Source of the DNA: Schaalia sp. ORNL0103
GTDB lineage: Bacteria > Actinomycetota > Actinomycetes > Actinomycetales > Actinomycetaceae
Direction of reading: 5' to 3'
DNA: 64,000 nt
NCBI RefSeq assembly: GCF_019429565.1
Contig: NZ_JAHXSA010000001.1
Location: 1,302,001 to 1,366,000, forward strand
Shown here: positions 50,388 to 59,302 of the stretch, in pieces
How the letters are laid out: each line of letters starts with the position of its first letter
How positions within the stretch are numbered: the stretch's first letter is position 1
Notes under the pieces: model-generated
Seen by the model: the letters and a program-made list of their open reading frames with translations, nothing else
Told to the model about the DNA's origin: nothing
Database searches by the model: none
Program-made: the position numbers and the translations under genes

Positions 50388-51881
50388 CTACGCATTGCTG
50401 CGCGGCACGTAGACGCTGAGGCCGCCGTCGCTGACAACGCCCGTAAGTGTCCCGTCATCCGCGACGCGCACAGACGGGTGGCCTCCGATGACGCACTCCC
50501 ACTCCTGGCCCGCCTGACGATGGCCCACGTAGAGGGTCTTCTCTGCGGCCATCCGGTCGGAGAGGATGACGGCGCAGCCGGAGCCGGGCACCTCGTCCTT
50601 GCCTTCGCGGGCAAAGCCCACGACGTCAGGGTTGTCGAAAGCGTTGTGCTGCGGGCCGACGGCCGCGCGGGCGCGAATCGACATGAGGATCGGCAGCTCA
50701 CGCACGGCGGGCAGGTCGTCGGAATCAGGGGAACCGAGGAGGTCACCCCAGAACACGCAGGGAACCCCGGCCTCGTTGAAGAGGATGAGGGCGTAGGCGG
50801 CCGCCTTGAACCAGGGGGCGACCGTGGAGGCCAGAGACTGGCCGGGCTGCGTGTCGTGATTTTCGACGAAGGTGACGGACTTGTCGGGGCGGGATGCCGT
50901 CAGCGTGTTCTCCCACAGGCGCGCGAGGTCCACGTTGCCGTCCGACACCGACGCATCGTGCAGGTGATAGTGCAGGGGAACGTCGAAGAGCATGACGTTG
51001 GGGACCCGCTCAAGGTAGCCCTCGAGCTCGCGCACGTCGCCGCTCCAGTACTCGCCGACGGCGGGCAGGGGGCGGCCCGTCGAGGCGCGCAGGTCGTTCA
51101 GCCAGCGGGCGTAGAAGTCCGATCCCACGTGCTTGACGGCATCCAGGCGCAGACCATCCACGCCGGTCGTCTCGACGTACCACTGACCCCAGCGGTCCAG
51201 CTCCTCACTGACCCGGGGCTCGGTGACGTGCACATCGCAGCCCATCAGGTAGTCGAAGTTGCCGAACTCGGTGTCGACGGAGTCATTCCACTGCTTGCCT
51301 TCAAAGAGCCACAGGCCGTTGCGTTTCGTCGCTTCATCCCAGTCGATGCCGTGGAAGCACGTCCAGTCCCACTTGAAGTCCGAGTACGCGCCCGCGCGCC
51401 CCGGGAACGTGAAGCGTGTCCACGCCTCGATCGTCTCGGGCTCCCCGATCGCCTCATGGCGATTCTGGGGGTTGATCGGGGTGGCTCGCACGGTCTCGGA
51501 CGCGTCGGCGCCCATGCGGTGGTTGAGGACGATGTCGGCACACACGGCGATGCCCGCCGCGTGCAGAGCCTCGATGGCGGCCAGGTACTCGTCCTTCGTC
51601 CCGTACTTCGTGGGCACGGAGCCCCTCTGGTCAAACTCGCCCAGGTCGTACAGGTCGTAGACGCCGTAGCCGACGTCGTTAATGCCCTCGTGGCCCTTGT
51701 AGGCGGGCGGCAGCCAGATGATGGTGACACCCAGGTCCGCGATCTCTTGGGCATGCTCGGCGAGGTAGCGCCAGTGGCTGGCGTCCGGGACCATGTCCCA
51801 GGCGAAGGCCTGCAGGATCAGGGGGCCCGCCTCCGTCAGGGACGAGGCCAGGGCCGCTTCAGTCGTCTCATTCACCCGCAT
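50388..51881 (-). CDS. Cytoplasmic alpha-amylase, GH13 (subfamily 5-like)
   Basis: 497 aa, no signal peptide. GH13 motifs: ADIVLNHRMGAD (region I), GLRLDAVKHVG (region II, nucleophile Asp), VGEYWSGD (region III, acid/base Glu) and FVENHDTQPGQSL (region IV). The start of the barrel reads LQAFAWDMVPDASHW, the GH13_5 pattern of intracellular amylases. Hydrolyses internal alpha-1,4 bonds of glycogen or maltodextrin. The ATG at 51881 is a choice among several; no strong ribosome site is close (GGAGG is about 17 nt upstream). Contains one 12-mer copy (50765-50776, NEAG). Confidence 0.92.
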   Translation of the reverse strand: MRVNETTEAALASSLTEAGPLILQAFAWDMVPDASHWRYLAEHAQEIADLGVTIIWLPPAYKGHEGINDVGYGVYDLYDLGEFDQRGSVPTKYGTKDEYLAAIEALHAAGIAVCADIVLNHRMGADASETVRATPINPQNRHEAIGEPETIEAWTRFTFPGRAGAYSDFKWDWTCFHGIDWDEATKRNGLWLFEGKQWNDSVDTEFGNFDYLMGCDVHVTEPRVSEELDRWGQWYVETTGVDGLRLDAVKHVGSDFYARWLNDLRASTGRPLPAVGEYWSGDVRELEGYLERVPNVMLFDVPLHYHLHDASVSDGNVDLARLWENTLTASRPDKSVTFVENHDTQPGQSLASTVAPWFKAAAYALILFNEAGVPCVFWGDLLGSPDSDDLPAVRELPILMSIRARAAVGPQHNAFDNPDVVGFAREGKDEVPGSGCAVILSDRMAAEKTLYVGHRQAGQEWECVIGGHPSVRVADDGTLTGVVSDGGLSVYVPRSNA

Positions 51882-51947
51882 ATCGTGGCAGGTTTCCCCT
51901 CCCCCGGGCACGTGAGGAAGGCAAACAGTGGCGGGGTATACACGGTA

Positions 51948-52000
51948 ACGAGGCCGGGGCTGGGTACCGCTGATGCGCGCGATCCCGGCCCGGGCCTCGT
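51948..52000 (-). terminator. Terminator-like hairpin after the EcsC-like gene
   Basis: ACGAGGCCGGGGCTGGG (51948-51964) pairs imperfectly with CCCGGCCCGGGCCTCGT (51984-52000). The left arm is an exact 12-mer copy and the right arm is degenerate. It is 12 nt beyond the stop of 52012-53004. Confidence 0.75.
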
Positions 52001-52011
52001 CGGTGATGTCG

Positions 52012-53004
52012 TTACTTGCGGCGCCCGAGGCGCCCCTTCAGGCCCCCGGAGAGGCTGGAGGCGCCGTCGGCGATGCCCGAGGCCGCACTCTTGGCGCCGA
52101 CCATCACGACCTTCGCTTTGCCGCGCAGGCCCTTCTTGATAGTCGTCGCGGTCTCGGGTGTCTGCCCCTTTGTGGACGCACCCAGACGATGCTGGTCCCA
52201 CTCCTCAACGCTGACGCCCGGAGGCGGGATCTCGCGCAGGTGCTCCTTGAGGAGCGCGGATTGGGACTGGAGCGCCATGAAAGTCAGGCCGCTCGACACG
52301 AATCCTCCGATGACGGGGACAATCTTCGAGAATCCCTTGGCGGCGGTGCTCTTCGTGATGTTGATGCCGATGAGGCGCAGGCTGTGCTTGACGACCGGAT
52401 ACCAGGTGATGCTCATCAGGGCGCGTTTTGTCGCGTGGTTCTGGTAGGCGGTCTTGGCGGCCACGCGTGCGAAAGCCGTCAGGGACTGGGCGGCGCCCCC
52501 GACCCCCAGCATGGCGCCGAAAAACACGGCGAGTACTCCGAGTGTGTCGTCGTCGGTCTCTCGGCCGTCCGGGAGGAGCTCGCCCCAGCCGTACAGGTAG
52601 GCGAGCTTTTGCATGATCCTCAGCGCGTGCGCGTAATACTGCATCAGATCCGCGGGGATCGTGCCGAGCATCGCGAAGCCGCCGGGGATACCCGCGACGA
52701 AGGAGATGGCCGCCGACTTGTTCGTCTCATAGGAGATTGCCTCCTCTGCGAGCCTGTCGATCGCGGTCAGGGGCACGCCCGCCATCATGGGGCTTGAGCC
52801 GAGGGCTCGCGCGATTGCGTCGTCGCTCAGGTGGAGCTTGCGCAGCTCCTGACGCAGGAACTCCTCGCGGTTGATGCGCACGCCGGGCACGCGCACGACC
52901 TTCGCTAGGAAGTCGAGTGCTCGCTGTTCCACCTCGGGTTGCTGCCCCGCGGCGACTCTTGTCGGCTGGCTGCTGTGGGCGCCGGCGTTCGTCGTGTCGG
53001 GCAT
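52012..53004 (-). CDS. EcsC-like membrane-associated protein
   Basis: 330 aa. The N-terminal helix-rich part (FLRQELRKLHLSDDAIARAL) is followed by IPGGFAMLGTIPADLMQYYAHA and LRIMQKLAYLYGW, an amphipathic glycine-rich segment GVLAVFFGAMLGVGGAAQS, and KIVPVIGGFVSSGLTF. The order, an 'IPADL..AYLYGW' block and a late 'PVIGG' block, parallels EcsC proteins, though more distantly than 47127-49339. A basic C-terminal tail (GGLKGRLGRRK) ends it. Tandem paralogue of 53149-54237. ATG with GAGGAGG 7 nt upstream. Function unknown. Confidence 0.6.
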   Translation of the reverse strand: MPDTTNAGAHSSQPTRVAAGQQPEVEQRALDFLAKVVRVPGVRINREEFLRQELRKLHLSDDAIARALGSSPMMAGVPLTAIDRLAEEAISYETNKSAAISFVAGIPGGFAMLGTIPADLMQYYAHALRIMQKLAYLYGWGELLPDGRETDDDTLGVLAVFFGAMLGVGGAAQSLTAFARVAAKTAYQNHATKRALMSITWYPVVKHSLRLIGINITKSTAAKGFSKIVPVIGGFVSSGLTFMALQSQSALLKEHLREIPPPGVSVEEWDQHRLGASTKGQTPETATTIKKGLRGKAKVVMVGAKSAASGIADGASSLSGGLKGRLGRRK

Positions 53005-53087
53005 CGAGTTCCTCCTCGTCTCGCGACGCGCGGACAGCGCGCATCCGGTCCCACTCTAGCGGGCGACGCTCACTCAGCGCAGGCGTC

Positions 53088-53137
53088 ACGAGGCCGGGGC
53101 TAGGCCGCGCTGTCATACGTCCCCGCCCCGGCCTCGT
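53088..53137 (-). terminator. Terminator-like hairpin between the two EcsC-like genes
   Basis: ACGAGGCCGGGGC (53088-53100) pairs perfectly with GCCCCGGCCTCGT (53125-53137) with a 24-nt loop, 12 nt beyond the stop of 53149-54237. Both arms are exact 12-mer copies. Confidence 0.8.
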
Positions 53138-53148
53138 CGGTGATGCCG

Positions 53149-54237
53149 TTACTTGCGCCGGCCGAAGAGTCCCTTGACGCCTTCCGCAATGCCGGAGGCC
53201 GCGGTCATCGCGCCATCGGCGATGCCAGAGGCCGCAGTCTTTGCGCCACTCGTGACGGCCTTGGTCGTGCTCTCGAGCACTTGCTGGGCGTTGTCCAGCA
53301 CGCCCGGCTCCTGATCGTCGGGGGTCGCGTCACTAACGGCCTGCTTCCAGACTTCGGCGTCCACTCCTGGAGCCGGCAGCTCACGCAGGTGATTCTTGAG
53401 GCGGTGGGACTGGGACTGAAGCGACACGAAGGTCATGCCACCCGACAGGAAGCCCCCGACAACGGGGATGGCTTTGGACGCACCCGAAGCAAGCCCATCC
53501 TTGGTCACCTGGACACCAATGTACTTCAGGCTATGTTTCATGACCGGGTACCACGAAGTCTTCGTGAGAGCCTGCTTCGCGAATTGCTTTTGGAATGCAG
53601 GCATCGCGACCGAGCGCGCAAACGTCGTCAGCGACTGGGCCGCGCCGCCCACACCAAGCATGACGCCAAAGAATACAGCAAGGATACCGATAGTCTCGTC
53701 GTCGACCTCGTCCATGTCATTCAGCAAATCACGCCAGCCGTACAGGTAGGCGAGCTTCTGCATGATTCTCAGCGCATGCGCGTAGTACTGCATCAAATCG
53801 GCTGGAATCGCCCCCGCCATCAATAGGCCACCGGGAAGCCCCGCCACAAAGGACATCGATGCCGACTTATTCGTTTCGAAGGAGATGATACCGTCGGCGA
53901 GCTTGTCGAGGTCAGTCAAGGACACGCCTGCGAGCACCGGGTTCGAGTCGACCGCGCTCGCGATTGCGTCGTCGCTCATGTGGAGTTTGCGGAGCTCCTG
54001 ACGCAGAAACTTGTCACGGGTGATCCGCACGCCGCGGATACGCACGACCTTCTTGAGGAATTCGATCGCGTACTTTTCGGCCTCCACATTCTGTTCTGCA
54101 ATCTTTTCTTTCAGGTCTTCGATGCCTTCTGTCGTTTCGTGTGTCGGCTCAGATTCACCACTCGTGTCGGAGACGAATTCTCGACCGTCTTCTTCGAGTT
54201 CCCCGTTGACGCCGAGCTCGTCGAGGTTGTCGCTCAT
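53149..54237 (-). CDS. EcsC-like membrane-associated protein, paralogue of 52012-53004
   Basis: 362 aa. Shares with its neighbour the blocks FLRQELRKLHMSDDAIASAV, AGLPGGLLMAGAIPADLMQY, LRIMQKLAYLYGW, FFGVMLGVGGAAQSLTTFAR and AIPVVGGFLSGGMTF, at well above half identity. It differs by an acidic 55-residue N-terminus and by two repeats of SGIADGAMTAASGIAEGVKG near the end, a motif that the shorter paralogue has once. The terminators after both genes are also duplicated, so the unit that was copied included gene and terminator. ATG with AAAGGA 5 nt upstream. Confidence 0.6.
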   Translation of the reverse strand: MSDNLDELGVNGELEEDGREFVSDTSGESEPTHETTEGIEDLKEKIAEQNVEAEKYAIEFLKKVVRIRGVRITRDKFLRQELRKLHMSDDAIASAVDSNPVLAGVSLTDLDKLADGIISFETNKSASMSFVAGLPGGLLMAGAIPADLMQYYAHALRIMQKLAYLYGWRDLLNDMDEVDDETIGILAVFFGVMLGVGGAAQSLTTFARSVAMPAFQKQFAKQALTKTSWYPVMKHSLKYIGVQVTKDGLASGASKAIPVVGGFLSGGMTFVSLQSQSHRLKNHLRELPAPGVDAEVWKQAVSDATPDDQEPGVLDNAQQVLESTTKAVTSGAKTAASGIADGAMTAASGIAEGVKGLFGRRK

Positions 54238-54383
54238 CTCGTTCCTTTACACTCCATTGTCGCCTCAGCACGAGGTCTGAATACGCGACAACTATAACCT
54301 AGTTTTCCTCCATGCTGGCGCTCGTGACACACCATCATTGTGCTCAGGTGTGAGAACGTCAGGAACGAACATATTCTGGTCTC

Positions 54384-55256
54384 ATGTGGATCCTCGCTGC
54401 CTGCTTGTCAGCCCTGTTCGCGGGGCTGACTGCCGTCCTGGCGAAGGCGGGCGTCGCGTCGACGAGTTCGACGGTCGCGACGGCGCTGCGCACGGTTGTC
54501 GTGGCCGCGGGGGCGTGGGGTATGGCGGCGCTGACGGGAACGGCCTCCGGCGTTACCTCTATCGACGGGGCATCTGCGCTGTTCCTAGTGTTGTCCGGGT
54601 TGGCGACGGGGGCCTCGTGGCTGTGCTATTTCGCGGCGCTGTCTCGGGGGGACGTGTCCCGCGTGGCGCCGATCGACAAGCTGTCGACGGTCCTGGCGAT
54701 CATCCTCGCACTCATTCTGCTGGGCGAGCCGGTGAGTGTGTGGGGCGCGGCCGGGATTATCGCGATCACGGCGGGGACGCTTCTGATGGTGGAACCCGCT
54801 GAGCTATCGGGCCTTCCTCGCGCGCTGCGCGGGGGCGGGAGCTGGCTGACGTTCGCGCTCGCGTCCGCTCTGTTTGCCGCGTTGACGTCGATCCTTGGGA
54901 AGGTCGGCATTTCTGGGGTTGATCCGACGCTGGGGACGGCGGTGCGCACGCTGGTGGTGCTGGCGATGGCGTGGGTGATCGTGGGCGCGCAGGGCCGCAT
55001 GGGCGAGGTGCGGTCGATTCCGGGTCGCGAGCTGGCGTTTATCGTCGCGTCGGGTGCTGCGACGTGCGCGTCGTGGCTGGCGTACTATCACGCGTTGAAG
55101 GATGGGCCTGCCTCGGTCGTGGTGCCCATCGATAAGCTGTCGATCCTCGTGACCGTCGCCGTGTCAGCCGTGGCGTTTCACGAGCGTTTCACGCTGCGCT
55201 ACCTGCTCGGCCTCGCCCTCATGTGCGTGGGGACGGCGGCCATGGTGGTGGCGTAG
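54384..55256 (+). CDS. EamA/DMT-family transporter
   Basis: 290 aa with ten predicted helices in two homologous halves. The internal duplication is visible as RVAPIDKLSTVLAIILALILLGEPVS (first half) and SVVVPIDKLSILVTVAVSAVAFHERFT (second half), and as SALFAGLTAVLAKAGV against SALFAALTSILGKVGI. Drug/metabolite exporters of this type move small polar solutes; the substrate is unknown. TATTCT ends 6 nt before the ATG, so leaderless. Confidence 0.88.
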   Translation: MWILAACLSALFAGLTAVLAKAGVASTSSTVATALRTVVVAAGAWGMAALTGTASGVTSIDGASALFLVLSGLATGASWLCYFAALSRGDVSRVAPIDKLSTVLAIILALILLGEPVSVWGAAGIIAITAGTLLMVEPAELSGLPRALRGGGSWLTFALASALFAALTSILGKVGISGVDPTLGTAVRTLVVLAMAWVIVGAQGRMGEVRSIPGRELAFIVASGAATCASWLAYYHALKDGPASVVVPIDKLSILVTVAVSAVAFHERFTLRYLLGLALMCVGTAAMVVA

Positions 55257-55276
55257 ATTCGCGCCTGCTCGGCGTG

Positions 55277-56200
55277 TTAGTGGCCTTGTTTTTCTTCTGA
55301 GGTGTCGGTGTTGTTGACGATGAGTTGACCGAGGGGGAATGGGCCGGTTGTTTCGGTGGTGGTGACCAGGCCGTTGATGGTCTGGGTGTCGCCGGTGAAG
55401 GGGTTGGTGGCCGTGCCCGCCCAGGTTGTGGTGAGTGTGATGGTGCGGGTGGCACTGGGGTATGGGCCGTCGAGGAAGGACTTCCACCCGTTGGGAGCCT
55501 TGTAATAGTGGCGGATCAGGGCGGGGTCGGTGTTGGGGTCCATGCCTTCTTGCCAGGGCATTCCCGGCGAGGTCGTGGTGAGGTCCGGGGTTCCATCCCC
55601 CCAGCTCCACGTGTAGGACGTGGCCGTCAGAGTGATGGTGATGTCGTGGCCCAACAGCGTGACGGTGTGGGCCTGCGTGGGATGCGTGGCGGCAACAAGC
55701 GTGGGAATGTACTTGTTCGTGTACGACACTCCCTCAGGCCGCTTATACAGGCCCGCGCCATCGGCATGGATCGTCGTGGCCGCGTAGTACAGGATCTCCC
55801 GCGTGGTTGGAGCCTGCCCCGCGTTATTACCGTCCCCCTTCCGTGTAATGTGCGTGCACACAAATGGGGCAGATTCAGTCCCATCCGGCAACGTCACTGT
55901 GTGCATTGTGTGACCATCGCACTTATCGTCCTCCGCGTAGGCGTGCGCCTCTGCGCTTGCATCAGCAGAATTCGACAGACGGATCGAGTCATCATTTGAT
56001 GATTCTGTACTGGGCTGCGCACCGTTGTTGTATTGGTTTCTCCCTTGTTGAAGAAGTGCATCGATAGAATCGCCGTGCGCATCTGTATCAAAATTCGGAG
56101 GAGGATCAGATCCTTCCGCGCGCACTGATTGAGGAAGAACCACAACTGCCAGAATTGCCAGAATTATTGCTGACCAGACTCCGAGAATTTTCTTAGTCAT
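55277..56200 (-). CDS. Secreted PKD-like protein, module copy A
   Basis: 307 aa. Signal peptide 1-28 (ends VRA), a low-complexity Ser/Asn/Asp/Gln stretch to about 105, a Cys pair (DKCDGH, FVCTH), then a C-terminal domain (about 135-307) containing TSYTWSWGDGTPD, the core of a PKD-like beta sandwich, and a long Thr-rich end. The C-terminal 170 residues are almost identical to those of 58346-59302; the first 130 are unrelated. The start overlaps the membrane-protein gene by 8 nt, so both are co-translated and may act together outside the cell. Confidence 0.65.
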   Translation of the reverse strand: MTKKILGVWSAIILAILAVVVLPQSVRAEGSDPPPNFDTDAHGDSIDALLQQGRNQYNNGAQPSTESSNDDSIRLSNSADASAEAHAYAEDDKCDGHTMHTVTLPDGTESAPFVCTHITRKGDGNNAGQAPTTREILYYAATTIHADGAGLYKRPEGVSYTNKYIPTLVAATHPTQAHTVTLLGHDITITLTATSYTWSWGDGTPDLTTTSPGMPWQEGMDPNTDPALIRHYYKAPNGWKSFLDGPYPSATRTITLTTTWAGTATNPFTGDTQTINGLVTTTETTGPFPLGQLIVNNTDTSEEKQGH

Positions 56201-57129
56201 CAGTTTTTTCCATTCCAGCTCGAGTCACGACCCAGTGCCCATCGTCCCATGTCAGCACTAATGCGAAGATGGAATGGTACTGCTGCTCGTGCACATATAT
56301 ATTCTTCTTCTGACAAATCGTCCCGTCCACTGAGTTAATAGCTAAGACCACAGCAACCGCATTGTCGGCTCCATCTCCGTCCGACGCTTCAGCAGGTTCG
56401 AGCTTGAGAACATGTTCCACGATCGACGAATCGTTGTATAGCCATCCCTCGTCATAGAGGGATCTAATCCTCTGTGTCACTTCGCGAGCGAACTGCGAAT
56501 CACTAGCGGACATCTCTTCGAATAGCCCTGTGTCTCCGGTGTTCCATGCATAGACCATGAGGGCGAGATAATGCTCCGCAGCGGCCTCGGCACCTCGTTC
56601 ACTGTTTTCCTTGGCTTCTTCTGGTAGTTCCGGTTTGGTGTAGGTGTCTGCCGCGAACTCGGCGGGGCGCACGAGGACTCCGTCGGGGCCGATTACGTAG
56701 CCGCCTGACATCGGAGGTTCACTCGATGCTGACGGCATGGGGGCGGGGTGCACGGTGGGTGTTGCCGCAGTGCTGGGGCGATCGTTCCACGAGCTGATGC
56801 TCGCGCCCAGCGTGTAGGCACCAACAGCTGCCACAGCCACCAGCACGGTGAGACCGATGCCGATTGCCCACGGGCGCAGCGCTGCGCGCGTGGCTGCTAG
56901 GGAGCGCTTCTTGCGGCGCGCTGGCTGGGTGAGGAAGTCTTGCTCGCATTCCTCGGTGTCGGGTCGCTCGGATAGGGGTGGGACCTTCATGGTGTGTGTG
57001 CCTCCACGGTGAGGTGTCCTCCGACGTCCCCATCGTTGGGGGCGCGTCCTTTCTCATCAGGGTACGCGCAGAACCGACACGAAATACTAAGAATGCTGCG
57101 CAACCATCACGCAAATCCTCCCACCCACA
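55279..57129. repeat. Duplicated two-gene module, copy A
   Basis: The two outer arms (55279-55740 and 56631-57129) recur in the same orientation at 58348-58809 and 59724-60222. The 890-bp middle (55741-56630), which spans the junction of the two genes, has no obvious DNA match in copy B. The arms are direct repeats, so recombination between copies could remove the abi gene that lies between them. Confidence 0.85.
56193..56990 (-). CDS. Membrane-anchored DUF6318-like protein, module copy A
   Basis: 265 aa. Cytosolic N-terminus (MKVPPLSERP), a basic patch, one membrane helix (about 42-62), a Pro/Ser/Thr linker, then KPELPEEAKENSERGAEAAA and YAWNTGDTGLFEEMSA, the DUF6318 signature, and an NTF2-like extracellular domain to the end. 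Residues 1-135 are almost identical to 59286-60083; the last 115 differ strongly. ATG with GGAGG 10 nt upstream. First gene of the pair with 55277-56200. Function unknown. Confidence 0.7.
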   Translation of the reverse strand: MKVPPLSERPDTEECEQDFLTQPARRKKRSLAATRAALRPWAIGIGLTVLVAVAAVGAYTLGASISSWNDRPSTAATPTVHPAPMPSASSEPPMSGGYVIGPDGVLVRPAEFAADTYTKPELPEEAKENSERGAEAAAEHYLALMVYAWNTGDTGLFEEMSASDSQFAREVTQRIRSLYDEGWLYNDSSIVEHVLKLEPAEASDGDGADNAVAVVLAINSVDGTICQKKNIYVHEQQYHSIFALVLTWDDGHWVVTRAGMEKTDD

Positions 57130-57313
57130 CCACCACAACCGCACAAACGTGCACACTCAGCCCCGGCCTCGTCCATTCAGTGTGTGAGTTCGCGCGTAAC
57201 AGGCAGGGAGACTTGAGTCCGAAGCGGACGGCGTTGTAGACTTCAGGTAACCGTTCAGCCCGCCGCTCCCTCGGAGCGGACGGGCTGGATTTCTATCTGG
57301 AAGGTCAGATGGT
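56991..57313. other. 323-bp intergenic region with shared promoter segment
   Basis: The first 139 bp (to 57129) are the conserved upstream region of module copy A and probably hold its promoter. A lone 12-mer copy lies at 57161-57172. Upstream of the abi gene are TAGACT at about 57236 (possible -10) and an imperfect hairpin at 57257-57286 (AGCCCGCCGCTCC with GGAGCGGACGGGCT), which would sit in the abi leader and could attenuate or stabilise it. Confidence 0.5.
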
Positions 57314-58279
57314 ATGGACGAGCAGGTCAAAGATCCGACTACTGTCGACGAACAGATCCGCATCTTGTCTGAGCGAGGCATGCACGTGGATATCGATCTC
57401 GCGCGCCAGTGGCTTCGTAGTGTTTCCTACTACCGATTGTCCGGCTACTGGTACCCCTATCGCGAGCAACTTCAGTCGGACACCAGAATGCCTGTCCGCG
57501 CCGACACCTTCGTTCCGGGGTCAACCTTCAGTGAGGTAACCGGCTTGTACGAGTTCGACCGCAAGCTACGAACCCTCGTCCATGATGGTATCGAACGCAT
57601 TGAAATCGCATTGCGCACGCGTGTCGGCGAGTGGATCGTCACCCACGGACCACTGGCATATGAAGAAAAGAACCTGTTCCACGCAGACTTCGACCACAAG
57701 ACGTGGCTGAAAACTGCTCGCAGGCGCATCCAGCGCGCTGAGGGAAATAATGCCGCAATCAGGCACTATGCAGACAAGTACGAGGGGTACCCATTTTGGG
57801 TACTCGCCGAAACACTCGACTTCGCCGATATTTCGAAGCTCTACGCTGGACTCCCCACCAACGCACAACACGAGATATCACGTAGCTTCGGATTTGCCGT
57901 CGAGCCTATGGCATTGAAAGGAAAGCACCGAAAAAACTACTACACGCGTGATCCTTTAGCTCGATGGTGCGAGCAGCTGACACTCATACGTAATGTTTGT
58001 GCTCACCACGGACGCCTGTTCAACAGGAACCTTCTGCCGGCATCGACCGTCGCATTTCGCACAATCGACAGCTTGAAGTCACTTCCCGAGGGCCAGAGCG
58101 ACAAAGTCTTTGGCTCGCTTCTCGTCATGGGTTTCATGCTGCATAACATCTCACCCGGCACTAGCTGGGCAGCCAAACTGAGCGACTTGGTGCACGACGA
58201 TTACGAACGACTCGCTCTACGGTCAGTCACCGAGATGGGTTTTCCGTCCAATTGGGCCAGCAGCTTCATTCACCTATAA
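57314..58279 (+). CDS. Abi_2-family (AbiD/AbiF-like) abortive-infection protein with HEPN motif
   Basis: 321 aa. N-terminal Abi_2 signature: TVDEQIRILSERGMHVD, SYYRLSGYWYPYR, GLYEFDRKLRTLVHDGIERIEIALR. The C-terminal part has RNVCAHH at residues 226-232, an R-x4-H arrangement typical of HEPN ribonucleases, followed by GRLFNRNL. Such proteins give phage-induced growth arrest, probably by RNA cleavage. GGAAGG precedes the ATG by 9 nt. It sits alone between the two direct copies of the membrane/secreted module, and near mcrBC and vapC. Lower GC than the housekeeping genes, consistent with transfer. Confidence 0.88.
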   Translation: MDEQVKDPTTVDEQIRILSERGMHVDIDLARQWLRSVSYYRLSGYWYPYREQLQSDTRMPVRADTFVPGSTFSEVTGLYEFDRKLRTLVHDGIERIEIALRTRVGEWIVTHGPLAYEEKNLFHADFDHKTWLKTARRRIQRAEGNNAAIRHYADKYEGYPFWVLAETLDFADISKLYAGLPTNAQHEISRSFGFAVEPMALKGKHRKNYYTRDPLARWCEQLTLIRNVCAHHGRLFNRNLLPASTVAFRTIDSLKSLPEGQSDKVFGSLLVMGFMLHNISPGTSWAAKLSDLVHDDYERLALRSVTEMGFPSNWASSFIHL

Positions 58280-58345
58280 AGCAAACGACACGACCATCGC
58301 GTCGCTACAGATCTAGTCCGCTTCGGCGATTAACCATACAACCGT

Positions 58346-59302
58346 CTAGTGGCCTTGTTTTTCTTCTGAGGTGTCGGTGTTGTTGACGATGAGTTGACCG
58401 AGGGGGAACGGGCCGGTTGTTTCGGTGGTGGTGACCAGGCCGTTGATCGTCTGGGTGTCGCCGGTGAAGGGGTTGGTGGCCGTGCCCGCCCAGGTTGTGG
58501 TGAGTGTGATGGTGCGGGTGGCACTGGGGTATGGGCCGTCAAGGAAGGACTTCCACCCGTCGGGCGCCTTGTAATAGTGGCGAATCAGAGCGGGATCCGT
58601 GTTGGGGTCCATGCCCTCTTGCCAGGGCATCCCCGGCGAGGTCGTGGTGAGGTCCGGGGTTCCGTCTCCCCAGCTCCACGTGTAGGACGTGGCCGTCAGA
58701 GTGATGGTGATGTCGCGACCCAACAGTGTGACGGTGTGGGCCTGCGTGGGATGCGTGGCAGCGACGAGCGTGGGAATGTACTTGTTCGTGTACGAGACCC
58801 CCTCAGGCTGTTTGAGGAGACCCGCGCCGTCGGCATGGATAATTGTTGCCGCCGCTAGGAGAAGGTCGCGAGTTGTGGGCAGTTGTGCGGGGTCTCGCGT
58901 AACAGTCCCTGTGACGGGGTCAAATGGCAGTGAGCAGTCCTCGTCTGAGACGTGACCATCATTCGGAGCGGTTCCAATGGATACCGACGCACACCTTGCC
59001 CAGTTCCAGTAGCGCTCAGCTTCTGGCGCTGCCGCACCTTCAGCTGTCTGCTGGTTCCTCTGAGTATCCACGGTTGAGGTGCCGCCACCTTGCTGAGAAG
59101 AAGCCTGGTCATGGTCATGACGCCAGACTCCGGCCTGTATTCCTCCAGGTGCAGAAGATGCACAAAAGCCAGATGGAGCACCCGATTCAATATCACACGA
59201 TGTCGGTACGCTATCGGCGAATGAAGCAGATGCTTGTCCAAGCATTAGCAGGGACCCCAATGTCATACCAATCAAGCGCAGTGTTCTACTTATCGTTGCC
59301 AT
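58346..59302 (-). CDS. Secreted PKD-like protein, module copy B
   Basis: 318 aa from the ATG at 59302 (59317 is an alternative). Signal peptide about 1-29, a variable region rich in Gln/Ala/Ser with five Cys residues, then from about residue 145 the same C-terminal PKD-like domain as copy A (TSYTWSWGDGTPD), with only a handful of differences. The start overlaps the partner gene by 17 nt. Compared with copy A the N-terminal domain is replaced rather than gradually changed. Confidence 0.65.
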   Translation of the reverse strand: MATISRTLRLIGMTLGSLLMLGQASASFADSVPTSCDIESGAPSGFCASSAPGGIQAGVWRHDHDQASSQQGGGTSTVDTQRNQQTAEGAAAPEAERYWNWARCASVSIGTAPNDGHVSDEDCSLPFDPVTGTVTRDPAQLPTTRDLLLAAATIIHADGAGLLKQPEGVSYTNKYIPTLVAATHPTQAHTVTLLGRDITITLTATSYTWSWGDGTPDLTTTSPGMPWQEGMDPNTDPALIRHYYKAPDGWKSFLDGPYPSATRTITLTTTWAGTATNPFTGDTQTINGLVTTTETTGPFPLGQLIVNNTDTSEEKQGH

